Positions 8,225-15,973 of a stretch of DNA of 64,000 nt are shown one piece after another. Origin of the DNA: Yanghanlia sp047501535 (GTDB lineage: Bacteria; Pseudomonadota; Gammaproteobacteria; Burkholderiales; Burkholderiaceae_B); assembly GCF_047501535.1 (NCBI RefSeq), contig NZ_JAZDRJ010000016.1, positions 1 to 64,000 of the forward strand. The letters are read 5' to 3'. The notes below the pieces were generated by a model. That model saw nothing but the letters and a program-made list of their open reading frames with translations, did not search any database and had not been told where the DNA came from. Both the position numbers and the translations under genes were made by a program. The stretch's first letter is position 1; each line of letters opens with the position of its first letter.

Positions 8225-9124
8225 ATGGCCGATACCCCGCCCGACCGCATCGACTCGTTCATTGACGCCCTCTGGCTGGAGGACGGCCTGGCGCAGAACA
8301 CATTGAGCGCCTATCGTCGCGACTTGGAAGCCTTTGAGTCGTGGCTTGCCAAGCAGCATGGCAAGCCGCTTACGGCGGTACACGAAGCCGATATTCAAGA
8401 ATGGTTTGCCGCCATGCACACCCGCAGCCGAGCCTCTACCGCCAATCGCCGTCTGGCGGCATTGCGTCGCTTCTACCTGTGGGCGCACCGCGAAGGCCTG
8501 GTCACTCACGACCCCTGCCTGAAGCTTCAGACTTCCAAGCAACCACCCCGCTTTCCCAACACGCTCAGCGAAGCCCAAGTAGAAGCCTTGCTGCAAGCCC
8601 CCGATCTTTCCACCACCCTCGGTTTGCGCGACCGCGCCATGCTGGAAACACTGTATGCCACCGGCCTGCGTGTGAGCGAGCTGGTCAACCTAGGCGTGCT
8701 GGAAACCAGCCTTGCAGACGGCGTCGTACGTGTGAATTTTGGCAAGGGCGGCAAAGACAGGCTGGTTCCCATGGGCGCCGAAGCCCAGCATTGGGTAGAA
8801 CGTTACTTGCGTGAAGGCCGCAACGCTTTGCTGGGTCAGCGTCGCTCAGACGCCCTTTTCGTTACGGCCCGAGGCGGCCCCATGACGCGCCAGGCTTTCT
8901 GGCAACTGGTGAAAAAGTACGCCGTGCTGGCTAATATCCACGCACCGCTATCGCCCCACGTGCTGCGTCATGCTTTCGCCACCCACCTGCTGAACCATGG
9001 CGCCGACTTGCGTGTGGTGCAGATGCTGCTGGGACACGCTGATATTTCGACCACACAGATCTACACCCACGTGGCACGCGAACGCCTGCGCCAGTTGCAT
9101 GCCAAACACCACCCGCGCGCCTGA
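8225..9124 (+). CDS. xerD: Site-specific tyrosine recombinase XerD
   Basis: Partner of XerC in resolving chromosome dimers at dif, with FtsK. The 299-residue protein has an N-terminal SAM-like core-binding domain (about residues 8-90) and a catalytic domain. The catalytic residues are visible: Arg in ATGLRVSEL, Lys in FGKGGKDRLV, His-x2-Arg in SPHVLRHAFATH, His in LLGHADIS and the nucleophile Tyr in TTQIYTHV. Start ATG follows the divergent dnaX/ffs promoter region. ybaK follows 27 bases later. Confidence 0.95.
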   Translation: MADTPPDRIDSFIDALWLEDGLAQNTLSAYRRDLEAFESWLAKQHGKPLTAVHEADIQEWFAAMHTRSRASTANRRLAALRRFYLWAHREGLVTHDPCLKLQTSKQPPRFPNTLSEAQVEALLQAPDLSTTLGLRDRAMLETLYATGLRVSELVNLGVLETSLADGVVRVNFGKGGKDRLVPMGAEAQHWVERYLREGRNALLGQRRSDALFVTARGGPMTRQAFWQLVKKYAVLANIHAPLSPHVLRHAFATHLLNHGADLRVVQMLLGHADISTTQIYTHVARERLRQLHAKHHPRA

Positions 9125-9151
9125 CTCCACTCTCTATTCTTCACACCCACC

Positions 9152-9643
9152 ATGGCCAAGGAAAAACACGTTTCAGAAACCCCCGCCACACAAATGCTGA
9201 AAAAGCTGGGCATTCCGTATACCGGGCACACTTACGACTACGTGGAACACGGCGGCGCGATGGAATCCGCCCGGCAACTGGGTGTGGACCCGCATCACGT
9301 CGCCAAGACCCTCATCATGGAAGACGAGCGCGCCCGCCCGCTAATCATCATCATGCACGGCGACCGAGAAGTATCTACGAAAAACCTGGCTCGCCAGACC
9401 GGCGCTAAAAAAATCGAGCCATGCACGCCAGACGTGGCACAAAGACATTCCGGCTACATGGTGGGCGGCACGTCGCCGTTTGGCACGCGCAAAAAAATGC
9501 CGGTCTGGATGGAAGCCAGCCTGCTGGAGCTGCCCGTCATCTACCTGAATGGCGGGCGTCGTGGCTATTTGCTGGAAATCGCACCGCAAGCGGTGGAGCA
9601 GGCACTGAAGGCGGGAAAGGTGAATGTAGCGCTGGAAAAATGA
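9152..9643 (+). CDS. ybaK: Cys-tRNA(Pro)/Cys-tRNA(Cys) deacylase YbaK
   Basis: Trans-acting editing enzyme that hydrolyses mischarged Cys-tRNA(Pro). The 163-residue protein has the YbaK/EbsC fold from residue 10 to the end, with the AKTLIMEDE, GDREVSTKNLARQTGAKK and VGGTSPFGTRK segments conserved in the family; the lysine in the first of these is the expected functional residue. It is the second gene after xerD and probably co-transcribed. A tRNA gene on the opposite strand follows. Confidence 0.93.
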   Translation: MAKEKHVSETPATQMLKKLGIPYTGHTYDYVEHGGAMESARQLGVDPHHVAKTLIMEDERARPLIIIMHGDREVSTKNLARQTGAKKIEPCTPDVAQRHSGYMVGGTSPFGTRKKMPVWMEASLLELPVIYLNGGRRGYLLEIAPQAVEQALKAGKVNVALEK

Positions 9644-9699
9644 AGGCCGCCCAAGCGGCGGCCAATGATGCGCAACACTGCGCAAAGCGCGATGAAACT

Positions 9700-9774
9700 T
9701 GGCGTCTCCGGCAGGAATCGAACCTGCAATCTTCCCTTAGGAGGGGAAAGTTATATCCATTTAACTACGGAGAC
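9700..9774 (-). tRNA. tRNA-Arg (anticodon CCU)
   Basis: Read on the minus strand from 9774, the sequence folds as a complete tRNA. The acceptor stem pairs GTCTCCG with CGGAGAC, the D arm is GTTAAATGGATATAAC, the anticodon stem is TTCCC/GGGAA around the loop CTCCTAA, giving anticodon CCT, and the T arm is GCAGG/CCTGC around TTCGATT. The 3' end is encoded as GCCA. It reads the AGG arginine codon. Nothing obvious flanks it as an integration site. Confidence 0.97.
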
Positions 9775-9963
9775 TCAAGGCCAGCAATTATAACGCACAC
9801 AGCATCGGCACCAGCTTGACCCTCGCCATCGGCTACCTTCTTGCGCTATGTCAGATTGAACGCACACTAAAAAGGGTTTTTATTTCCAGAAAACCGCCTT
9901 CTGACTAGAATGCAGCAATTCCTCACGGAACGCTGCCTATCCCAGGCTGAAGCCCACCTCTTT

Positions 9964-10542
9964 ATGACTTTACTGCCCACTCTCCTGATTGCCTTTGCGA
10001 TGTCTTCAGATGCCTTTGCGGCAGCCATTAGCAAAGGCGCCAGCCTGACGCGGCCACGCTTGTCGGAAGCCTTGCGTATTGGTGCAATTTTCGGCTTTAT
10101 CGAAGCCATGACACCCCTGATCGGCTGGGCCCTGGGTACCGCCGCGGCCCCTTACGTACAGGCTTGGGACCACTGGATCGCTTTTGGCATACTGGGCATA
10201 CTGGGCATACATATGATTCATAACGGCAGCAAAGCCGATATTGAAGAAGACGATGCGCCGGCGCGCACCCGGCATTCTTTCTGGCTGCTGGCCGCCACCG
10301 GCTTTGCCACAAGCATCGATGCCATGGCCATCGGCGTGACGCTGGCTTTTGTCGACAACAACATTCTCATCACCGCCCTGGCCATCGGGATCGCCACGCT
10401 CCTGATGGTGACACTTGGCGTCATGGTCGGGCGCTTGCTGGGCGCAGTCATCGGCAGGCGCGCAGAAGTCATTGGCGGCATTGCCTTGATCGGTATTGGC
10501 TCGCTGATTTTGTATGAGCACCTGTGGGGCATGGCGGCCTAA
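9964..10542 (+). CDS. mntP: Manganese efflux pump MntP
   Basis: Inner-membrane exporter protecting against manganese excess. The roughly 192-residue protein has six hydrophobic segments arranged as two DUF204 repeats, each with the conserved acidic motif: SSDAFAAAISKG near residue 14 and SIDAMAIGVTL near 118. I choose ATG 9964 (MTLLPTLLIAFAM) because the family starts directly with the first helix; an in-frame ATG at 9910 would add 18 hydrophilic residues. I searched the leader by eye for a yybP-ykoY manganese riboswitch and did not find the conserved core. Confidence 0.9.
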   Translation: MTLLPTLLIAFAMSSDAFAAAISKGASLTRPRLSEALRIGAIFGFIEAMTPLIGWALGTAAAPYVQAWDHWIAFGILGILGIHMIHNGSKADIEEDDAPARTRHSFWLLAATGFATSIDAMAIGVTLAFVDNNILITALAIGIATLLMVTLGVMVGRLLGAVIGRRAEVIGGIALIGIGSLILYEHLWGMAA

Positions 10543-10624
10543 ACTCATACGCTACCGGCACTAAAGCACAACGCCAGCAGACGCCGACCACCCGGTCAGC
10601 GCCATGCTTTCCAGGCTCACTACA

Positions 10625-11172
10625 TCAATCCAGCTGAAAGTCGTTGTCGGTAATCACTTGCTTCCACGTAGCTTGGTCTCGTTCCACATATTTGGCGGTT
10701 TCCTCTAGTGTGCGCGGAGCCTGCACAACCATGCCCAACGCACTGAAATTCTTGATGAACTCAGGGTCGCTGATGACTTCGCCTAGCGCCTTATGCAAAG
10801 TGTTCACCACTTCCTCAGGCGTCTTCGCTGGCGTGGCAATGCCGAACCAAGTTGCAGCATGAAAGCCAGGGTTGCCTTGTTCAGCCACCGTGGGGACATC
10901 CGGCATAACATCTAAACGCTCGCTCGACATGACAGCAAGCGCGTTCAGCTTCCCACCCTGAATCAGCGGCAGCGATGTAATAACGCCATCCACCATCATC
11001 TGGGTTTCTTTTGCCATCAACGAGGTCAGAGCCGGCGCACTGCCATTGAACGGCACGTGCAGGACATCAATGCCCAAGCGTTCATTCAGCATTTCAGTGG
11101 CCAGATGCAAGGGGTTGCCCATGCCCACAGAGGCGTAGTTCAGCTTACCTTTGTTCTGGTTGGCGTAATCGT
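10625..11172 (-). pseudogene. Bug/TctC-type receptor, N-terminal 40 percent deleted
   Basis: Remnant of a tripartite-tricarboxylate-transporter receptor. The retained C-terminal 180 or so residues align with the family from KGKLNYASVGMGNPLHLA through VPFNGSAPALTSLMAKE, DVPTVAEQG and the end at DNDFQLD. A normal member has about 325 residues with a signal peptide; all of that is missing here. The homology stops at about 11172, exactly where homology to a LysR regulator begins on the other strand, so one deletion removed the shared promoter and both starts. No usable start is evident. Confidence 0.85.
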
Positions 11173-11925
11173 CGTCTCCATCGTGCACGCGGGGACTATG
11201 AGTGCCGCAGCCAGACACCTAGGCGTGACCCGCTCCCAAGTGAGTCGTAACTTGAAGAAATTGGAGCGGGACATGGGTGCACAGCTCATACGACGCACAA
11301 CACGTCGCTTGGAACTGACACAGCAAGGCATGCTGCTCTATGAGCATGGGATTTGTAAAACGCTTCAAGGGCATCAGGTTGCGTGTACTGTTCTCAAACC
11401 GGGTTGAAGACCTGATCTCATCGGAAATCGACATTGCCGTGCGGGTGGTTGACGAACCGCCCATCGACTACGTCGCACGTAAAGTGGCAAAGATGCATTG
11501 GCATTTGTGTGCAAGCCCAAAGTATCTTGAAAGCCTGGGTAAGATCCGCAGCCCACAACAACTGGAAGAGCTGGACTTCTTGATGCCGCCCCCCAGTAAA
11601 CGCACCCCCCTCCTGACCTTGGAAAGAGCGGGCGAGCGGCAGGCAGTCAGAATCACCACCAAGTTGGAATCAGAGTCCTTCCCTTATTTGCAGGAAGCAG
11701 CCGAGCAAGACGCAGGTATTGTGCTGTTGCCGTCTTATTGCGCAATTCAAGCGGTGCGAGAACAAAAGCTTCAAAGAGTTCTGCCTGAGTTCCAGGTACT
11801 CCAACCTATGAACAATCTGTATATCCTTACCGCCCCTAACCCGTACCCTTCCGTCCAGCAGCCGCGCTGTGGTGGAATTCCTGGCACACCATTTGGCTGA
11901 AGAACTCGAACACCTACAGTCTTAG
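11164..11925 (+). pseudogene. LysR-type regulator with two deletions and a frameshift
   Basis: Remnant of a transcription regulator. The winged-helix part begins inside the first helix (SIVHAGTMSAAARHLGVTRS) and runs to GMLLYEHG. The next residues come from another frame and match the start of the substrate-binding domain (FVKRFKGIRLRVLFSNRVED), so about 45-50 codons of linker are missing near 11345. The domain then reads on to NPYPS, where a further one-base frame change near 11850 is needed to reach the natural end, VVEFLAHHLAEELEHLQS, at 11925. It was probably the divergent regulator of the damaged Bug gene. Confidence 0.85.
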
Positions 11926-11940
11926 CCTGGAACACGAGTA

Positions 11941-11971
11941 AAAAAAGCGCCGGCATAACCGGCGCTTTTTC
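11941..11971. terminator. Bidirectional rho-independent terminator
   Basis: AAAAAAGCGCCGG (11941-11953) pairs with CCGGCGCTTTTT (11959-11970) around a five-base loop. The A run on one side and T run on the other make it functional on both strands. It separates the LysR remnant from the convergent intact Bug gene. Confidence 0.9.
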
Positions 11972-12032
11972 ACTCGAATTACTGAAAATGACCAAGGCTG
12001 CTCAATCAAGCAGCGTTGATTCAGCAAGCGGA

Positions 12033-13022
12033 CTATTCGAGCTTGATGCCGCCTTTTTCCACGACATCATGTGCCCAGTCGTATTGCTCCTGGATCTCCT
12101 TGCCGAATTCTTCAGGCGTATTACCCGAAGGTGCGGCGCCCTGCTTTTCCAGCGCTTCGATGACGCGTGGGTTTTTCAGGGCTTCGGCAGCCGCTGCGTG
12201 CAACTTGGCGATGACGGCCTCAGGTGTGCCGGTAGGCGCCAGCAAGCCATACCAGGCCGGCTGGTTCAGTTCGGGAAAGCCTTCTTCAGCCAGGGTGGGG
12301 ACATCCTTCAGGCTTTCAAGACGCTCAGGCCAGGCGAGGGCCATGGGGCGCAGGTTGCCTGCCTGGATCTGGGCCATGGAGGAAGGCAGGTTGTCGAACA
12401 GGACTTCGATCTGTCCGCCAACCGCATCGGTGACCGCAGGACCAGACCCCTTGTAGGGGACATGCACCATATCGGTATCCGTGGACATTCTGAAGGCTTC
12501 GCCAAACAGGTGGAGCACGCCGCACGTGCCCGAGCTGCCATAGGAATACTTGCCGGGGTTGTCTTTCAGCACCTGCAGGAATTCCTTGAAATTCTTGGCG
12601 GGGAACTTGGGGTTGACTTCGACCACGTTGGGCACGTTGGCGAAGTTGGTCACCGGCACGAAATCCTTCAGGGGATCGTAAGGCAGATCGTTGGGACGGC
12701 AGGCCTTGTTCACGGCCATGGTGGAAACGGTGGCGATGGACAGCGTGTAGCCATCGGGCTTGGCGCGGGCCGCTTCCTGGGCGCCGATTGCGCCACCGGC
12801 GCCGCCCTTGTTTTCAACCACCATGGGCTGGCCGAGGATCTGGCTCATTTCCTGAGTGACAATGCGAGCCACGATATCGGTAGAACCACCGGGCGCGAAC
12901 GGCACGATCACGCGCACAGGGCCATTTGGATAGTCATCGGCAGCCTGGACGGCCGTACCAAAAGCTGCAGCAACACAGCCGACGACGGCCAACGCTGCAA
13001 ACTTGCTGTTTAGTCGTTTCAT
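12033..13022 (-). CDS. Bug/TctC-type periplasmic solute receptor
   Basis: Extracytoplasmic receptor of the tripartite-tricarboxylate-transporter class, 329 residues. A signal peptide (MKRLNSKFAALAVVGCVAAA, cleavage after AVQA) is followed by the family hallmark YPNGPVRVIVPFAPGGSTDI, then VENKGGAGGAIGAQEAARAKPDGYT and later VPYKGSGPAVTDAVGG. ATG 13022 has AGGAG nine bases upstream, better than the in-frame GTG at 13028. No TctA or TctB membrane gene is nearby, which is common for orphan Bug genes in Bordetella relatives. The ligand is unknown. Confidence 0.93.
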   Translation of the reverse strand: MKRLNSKFAALAVVGCVAAAFGTAVQAADDYPNGPVRVIVPFAPGGSTDIVARIVTQEMSQILGQPMVVENKGGAGGAIGAQEAARAKPDGYTLSIATVSTMAVNKACRPNDLPYDPLKDFVPVTNFANVPNVVEVNPKFPAKNFKEFLQVLKDNPGKYSYGSSGTCGVLHLFGEAFRMSTDTDMVHVPYKGSGPAVTDAVGGQIEVLFDNLPSSMAQIQAGNLRPMALAWPERLESLKDVPTLAEEGFPELNQPAWYGLLAPTGTPEAVIAKLHAAAAEALKNPRVIEALEKQGAAPSGNTPEEFGKEIQEQYDWAHDVVEKGGIKLE

Positions 13023-13129
13023 ATACACTCACTCCTGGTTGAATGTTCCCCCTTTTGGGAAGAACCGCGGCGGGATTTTAAGCGCAGATTGTCGCTCGTC
13101 CCATAAAACTTCTGTCAACGATCTGACCC

Positions 13130-14026
13130 ATGGCTATTTTTACGCTTGTCCTGCCTGATTTTTTGCTGATTGCCATGGGTTGGACACTGCTGCACCTGCT
13201 GAATTATCGGGCAGATTTTTTCAGTACCGCTGAAAAATTCGTTTATTACATTTTGTTTCCCGCCCTGCTGTTCGGTTCCATCGTCAGAGAGCCGATAAGC
13301 CTGGGCGACGCTTCCACCCTGATAGGAGCCACAGCCGTATTGATGGCCGGCGGCATGGCGCTGGCGTGGCTGGCCATGCCCGTACTGCGCCCCGCGCCCA
13401 TTATTCATGCCTCGCTCGCCCAATGCGCTTACCGCTTCAACACCTATATAGGGCTGTCGCTTTCGCTTAGCCTGGCGGGCAGTGAGGGGCAATCAACCAT
13501 GGCTATCATCGTTGGCTGCGCCGTACCTTTGGCTAATGTTGCCGCCGTATCAGGCCTGGCGCGCGGGCGGGACACCCGCCTGCTTGGTGAAGTATTACGC
13601 AACCCCTTGATTTTGGCTACTGCTGCCGGGCTGTTATTCAACCTTGCAGAAATTCCAATTCCAACTTTTGCCATGGACACACTGCAGCGCTTGGGCGCCT
13701 GCGCCATTGCCCTTGGGCTGATCTGCGTGGGTGCGTCGCTGTCGATTCAGGGGCTGGGCGCCGCCGCAAAAGTCATGGTCTGGATGTTGGCTGTGCGTTT
13801 ATTTGCCATGCCCATTCTGGCCATTATGATCGCTCTGGCTCTGCCCCTGGCACCCACGGAAAAATATATGTTGTTGTTATTCAGCACACTTCCCACCGCA
13901 TCCGCCGCCTACATTCTGGCGGTGCGTATGGGCGGAGACGGCCGCAGCGTCGCGGCCACCACGTCTCTGAGCACCCTGCTTTCAGCACTCACCATCCCAT
14001 TATGGCTGTACCTCAGCCCATTCTGA
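13130..14026 (+). CDS. AEC-family (auxin efflux carrier type) transporter
   Basis: Inner-membrane carrier of the bile/arsenite/riboflavin transporter superfamily, 298 residues with about ten hydrophobic segments spread over the whole length. The ILFPALLFGSI, RFNTYIGLSLSLSLAG and LPTASAAYILAVRMGGD segments are typical of the AEC family. Members export or import organic acids such as malonate or malate; the substrate here is unknown. It is divergent from the Bug receptor gene and ends 16 bases before tsaE, so it may be co-transcribed with the tsaE-amiC genes. Confidence 0.85.
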   Translation: MAIFTLVLPDFLLIAMGWTLLHLLNYRADFFSTAEKFVYYILFPALLFGSIVREPISLGDASTLIGATAVLMAGGMALAWLAMPVLRPAPIIHASLAQCAYRFNTYIGLSLSLSLAGSEGQSTMAIIVGCAVPLANVAAVSGLARGRDTRLLGEVLRNPLILATAAGLLFNLAEIPIPTFAMDTLQRLGACAIALGLICVGASLSIQGLGAAAKVMVWMLAVRLFAMPILAIMIALALPLAPTEKYMLLLFSTLPTASAAYILAVRMGGDGRSVAATTSLSTLLSALTIPLWLYLSPF

Positions 14027-14042
14027 GACAAGGAGCCAACTC

Positions 14043-14588
14043 GTGCCCACCCCTTCTGAAAACCGCACCGTCATTGCGTTAGCCTTACCCGATGAGGCCG
14101 CCACCGAAGCACTGGCTGCATCGCTTTCCCCTTTACTTTGCGGTCGCCGGAAAGGTATTGATGTGGGCGGCCGCATCCACTTGCGAGGCGACCTGGGAGC
14201 GGGGAAAACCAGCTTCGCCCGAGCTTTTTTAAGGGCGTCCGGCATACAGGGCCGCATCAAAAGCCCTAGCTATGCGCTACTTGAAAGCTATAATCTTTCT
14301 AGATTAAACTTCTATCACCTTGATTTTTATAGATTTAGCGATTCACACGAATGGCTGGATGCAGGATTTCGGGACATTCTTCAGGAACACGCCATCGTCC
14401 TGATCGAATGGCCGGAGCAGGCCGGTGACTTACTACCGCCCCCTGACCTGGACATTCGGATTGAGCACGAGGACGAAGGGCGCAGCGCTGTACTGACGGC
14501 GTACAGCGACAAAGGATCACTATGGCTGACGACTCTATTTCCCGCAAAGGCGACGCCTCGCCCGCCAACCCCGGCAGGCGACGCCTGA
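14043..14588 (+). CDS. tsaE: tRNA threonylcarbamoyladenosine biosynthesis ATPase TsaE
   Basis: TsaE works with TsaB and TsaD to make t6A37 on ANN-decoding tRNAs. Walker A is GDLGAGKTS near residue 50; the SPSYALLESY and FYHLDFYRF segments and the IVLIEWPEQ strand fit the family. It starts with GTG at 14043 behind AAGGAG. At 181 residues it is longer than the usual 150-160, because its C-terminal tail runs 67 bases into the amiC reading frame. That tail (after about residue 158) has no family similarity. Confidence 0.93.
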   Translation: MPTPSENRTVIALALPDEAATEALAASLSPLLCGRRKGIDVGGRIHLRGDLGAGKTSFARAFLRASGIQGRIKSPSYALLESYNLSRLNFYHLDFYRFSDSHEWLDAGFRDILQEHAIVLIEWPEQAGDLLPPPDLDIRIEHEDEGRSAVLTAYSDKGSLWLTTLFPAKATPRPPTPAGDA

Positions 14589-15889
14589 TCGCGAGCGCCA
14601 CTACGCTGCTTGCCATTCCCGTCATCCCCCGGTTCGCTCATGCCGCCAGTATTGTTGCCGTACGCACATGGCCCGCTGACGAATACACCCGCGTTACGCT
14701 GGAAATGGACACCGAACTCAAGGCCGAGCATTTTACGCTCGACGGCCCTGACCGGCTGGTCGTGGACATTGAGGGGCTCACTCTCAACAGCACCCTCAAT
14801 GAACTGGTTTCCAAAGTCCAACCCAACGACCCTTACATCGGCACGGTGCGCGTCGGCCAGAATCGTCCCGGTGTTGTGCGGCTGGTACTGGATCTCAAAC
14901 AGCCGGTCGCTCCGCAAGTCTTCACCCTGAAGCCAATTGGCGAATACAAGTACCGTCTCGTGGTGGACTTGTACCCCAAAGTGGCGCAAGACCCTTTGCT
15001 GGCCATTCTGGACAACAAGGATCCCGACCCGCTGGCTGGGGTGTTGGAACAGCTCGCTCAGCAGTCCAGCCCTGCTCCAGTCCCGACCGTAAAAGGGCAA
15101 GCCCTTCCCCAAACCGCGCAGAAACCCGCGCCGCCGGCAGCCAGCAAGCCGCAGCCCACCCAGCCAACTCCAAGCCCCAGGCGTAGCGGCAACATTCTGA
15201 TCGCCCTGGACGCCGGACACGGCGGCGAAGACCCGGGTGCCATCGGCCCACGCGGCACGCGTGAAAAAGACATCGTGCTATCGATTGCACGGCGCCTGAA
15301 GCGTCTGATTGATGCTACGCCGGGGATGAAAGCCTATATGACGCGCGATGGCGATTATTTCGTACCCCTCCACGTGCGCGTGCAGAAGGCCCGACGCGTT
15401 AAAGCTGACCTGTTCATTTCCATTCATGCTGACGCTTGGACAAAACCGACGGCCCGCGGCTCTTCCGTTTATGCGCTGTCGCAAAACGGCGCGACCAGTA
15501 CCATGGCCCGCCTGATGGCACAACGCGAAAACGAGGCAGACCTGATTGGCGGCGTAAACCTGGGTACTCACAACGCTCAAGTTGCCAAGGTGCTGCTTGA
15601 CCTTTCTACCGCCGCCCAAATTAACGATTCCATGCGAGTGGGCGGTAAGGTGTTGAGCGAAATCGGCAAAATCAACCGCCTGCACAAGCGCCAGGTGGAG
15701 CGCGCCGGCTTCGCTGTGCTCAAAGCGCCGGATATTCCTTCCATCCTGGTCGAAACCGCTTTTATCAGCAACCCTACCGAAGAACAGTTATTGCGTAGCA
15801 GCAAGTACCAGGATCAAGTCGCCCGCGCCATGCTGACCGCCATACGCGGATACTTCAACGACAGCCCGGCTCTGGCCCGCCGCAGCTAA
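14522..15889 (+). CDS. amiC: N-acetylmuramoyl-L-alanine amidase AmiC
   Basis: Periplasmic amidase that cuts septal peptidoglycan during daughter-cell separation, normally activated by NlpD. The 455-residue precursor has a Tat-type signal (GRRRLIASATTLLA, ending near residue 40), an AMIN domain (about 45-145), a Pro-rich linker (about 180-220) and a catalytic Amidase_3 domain from LIALDAGHGGEDPGAIG. Zinc ligands are the His in that motif, the Glu in GTREKD, the His in FISIHADAW; the catalytic Glu is in VETAFISNP. It overlaps tsaE by 67 bases; mutL follows. Confidence 0.95.
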   Translation: MADDSISRKGDASPANPGRRRLIASATTLLAIPVIPRFAHAASIVAVRTWPADEYTRVTLEMDTELKAEHFTLDGPDRLVVDIEGLTLNSTLNELVSKVQPNDPYIGTVRVGQNRPGVVRLVLDLKQPVAPQVFTLKPIGEYKYRLVVDLYPKVAQDPLLAILDNKDPDPLAGVLEQLAQQSSPAPVPTVKGQALPQTAQKPAPPAASKPQPTQPTPSPRRSGNILIALDAGHGGEDPGAIGPRGTREKDIVLSIARRLKRLIDATPGMKAYMTRDGDYFVPLHVRVQKARRVKADLFISIHADAWTKPTARGSSVYALSQNGATSTMARLMAQRENEADLIGGVNLGTHNAQVAKVLLDLSTAAQINDSMRVGGKVLSEIGKINRLHKRQVERAGFAVLKAPDIPSILVETAFISNPTEEQLLRSSKYQDQVARAMLTAIRGYFNDSPALARRS

Positions 15890-15973
15890 ACCGGTCGTTT
15901 GCCCTGCCTGCCCTCACCAGGCGGGTAGAATCTAATGTCTGCCACCCACATGTAATGCAAGATCAGCAGACGG

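Noticed and set aside
8225..9124. XerD as a phage or island integrase
   Set aside because: Length, sequence and the setting beside dnaX/ybaK fit the chromosomal XerD; no att-like repeats or phage genes accompany it.
9700..9774. tRNA-Arg as an integration site for a genomic island
   Set aside because: No integrase other than housekeeping XerD and no direct repeat of the tRNA 3' end was seen nearby.
9844..9963. Possible manganese (yybP-ykoY) riboswitch ahead of mntP
   Set aside because: The conserved core loops could not be found by eye; a covariance-model search would settle it.
11988..13013. Open frame of 341 codons antisense to the Bug receptor
   Set aside because: The minus strand encodes a full-length receptor with signal peptide; the plus-strand product is Gly/His-rich and featureless.
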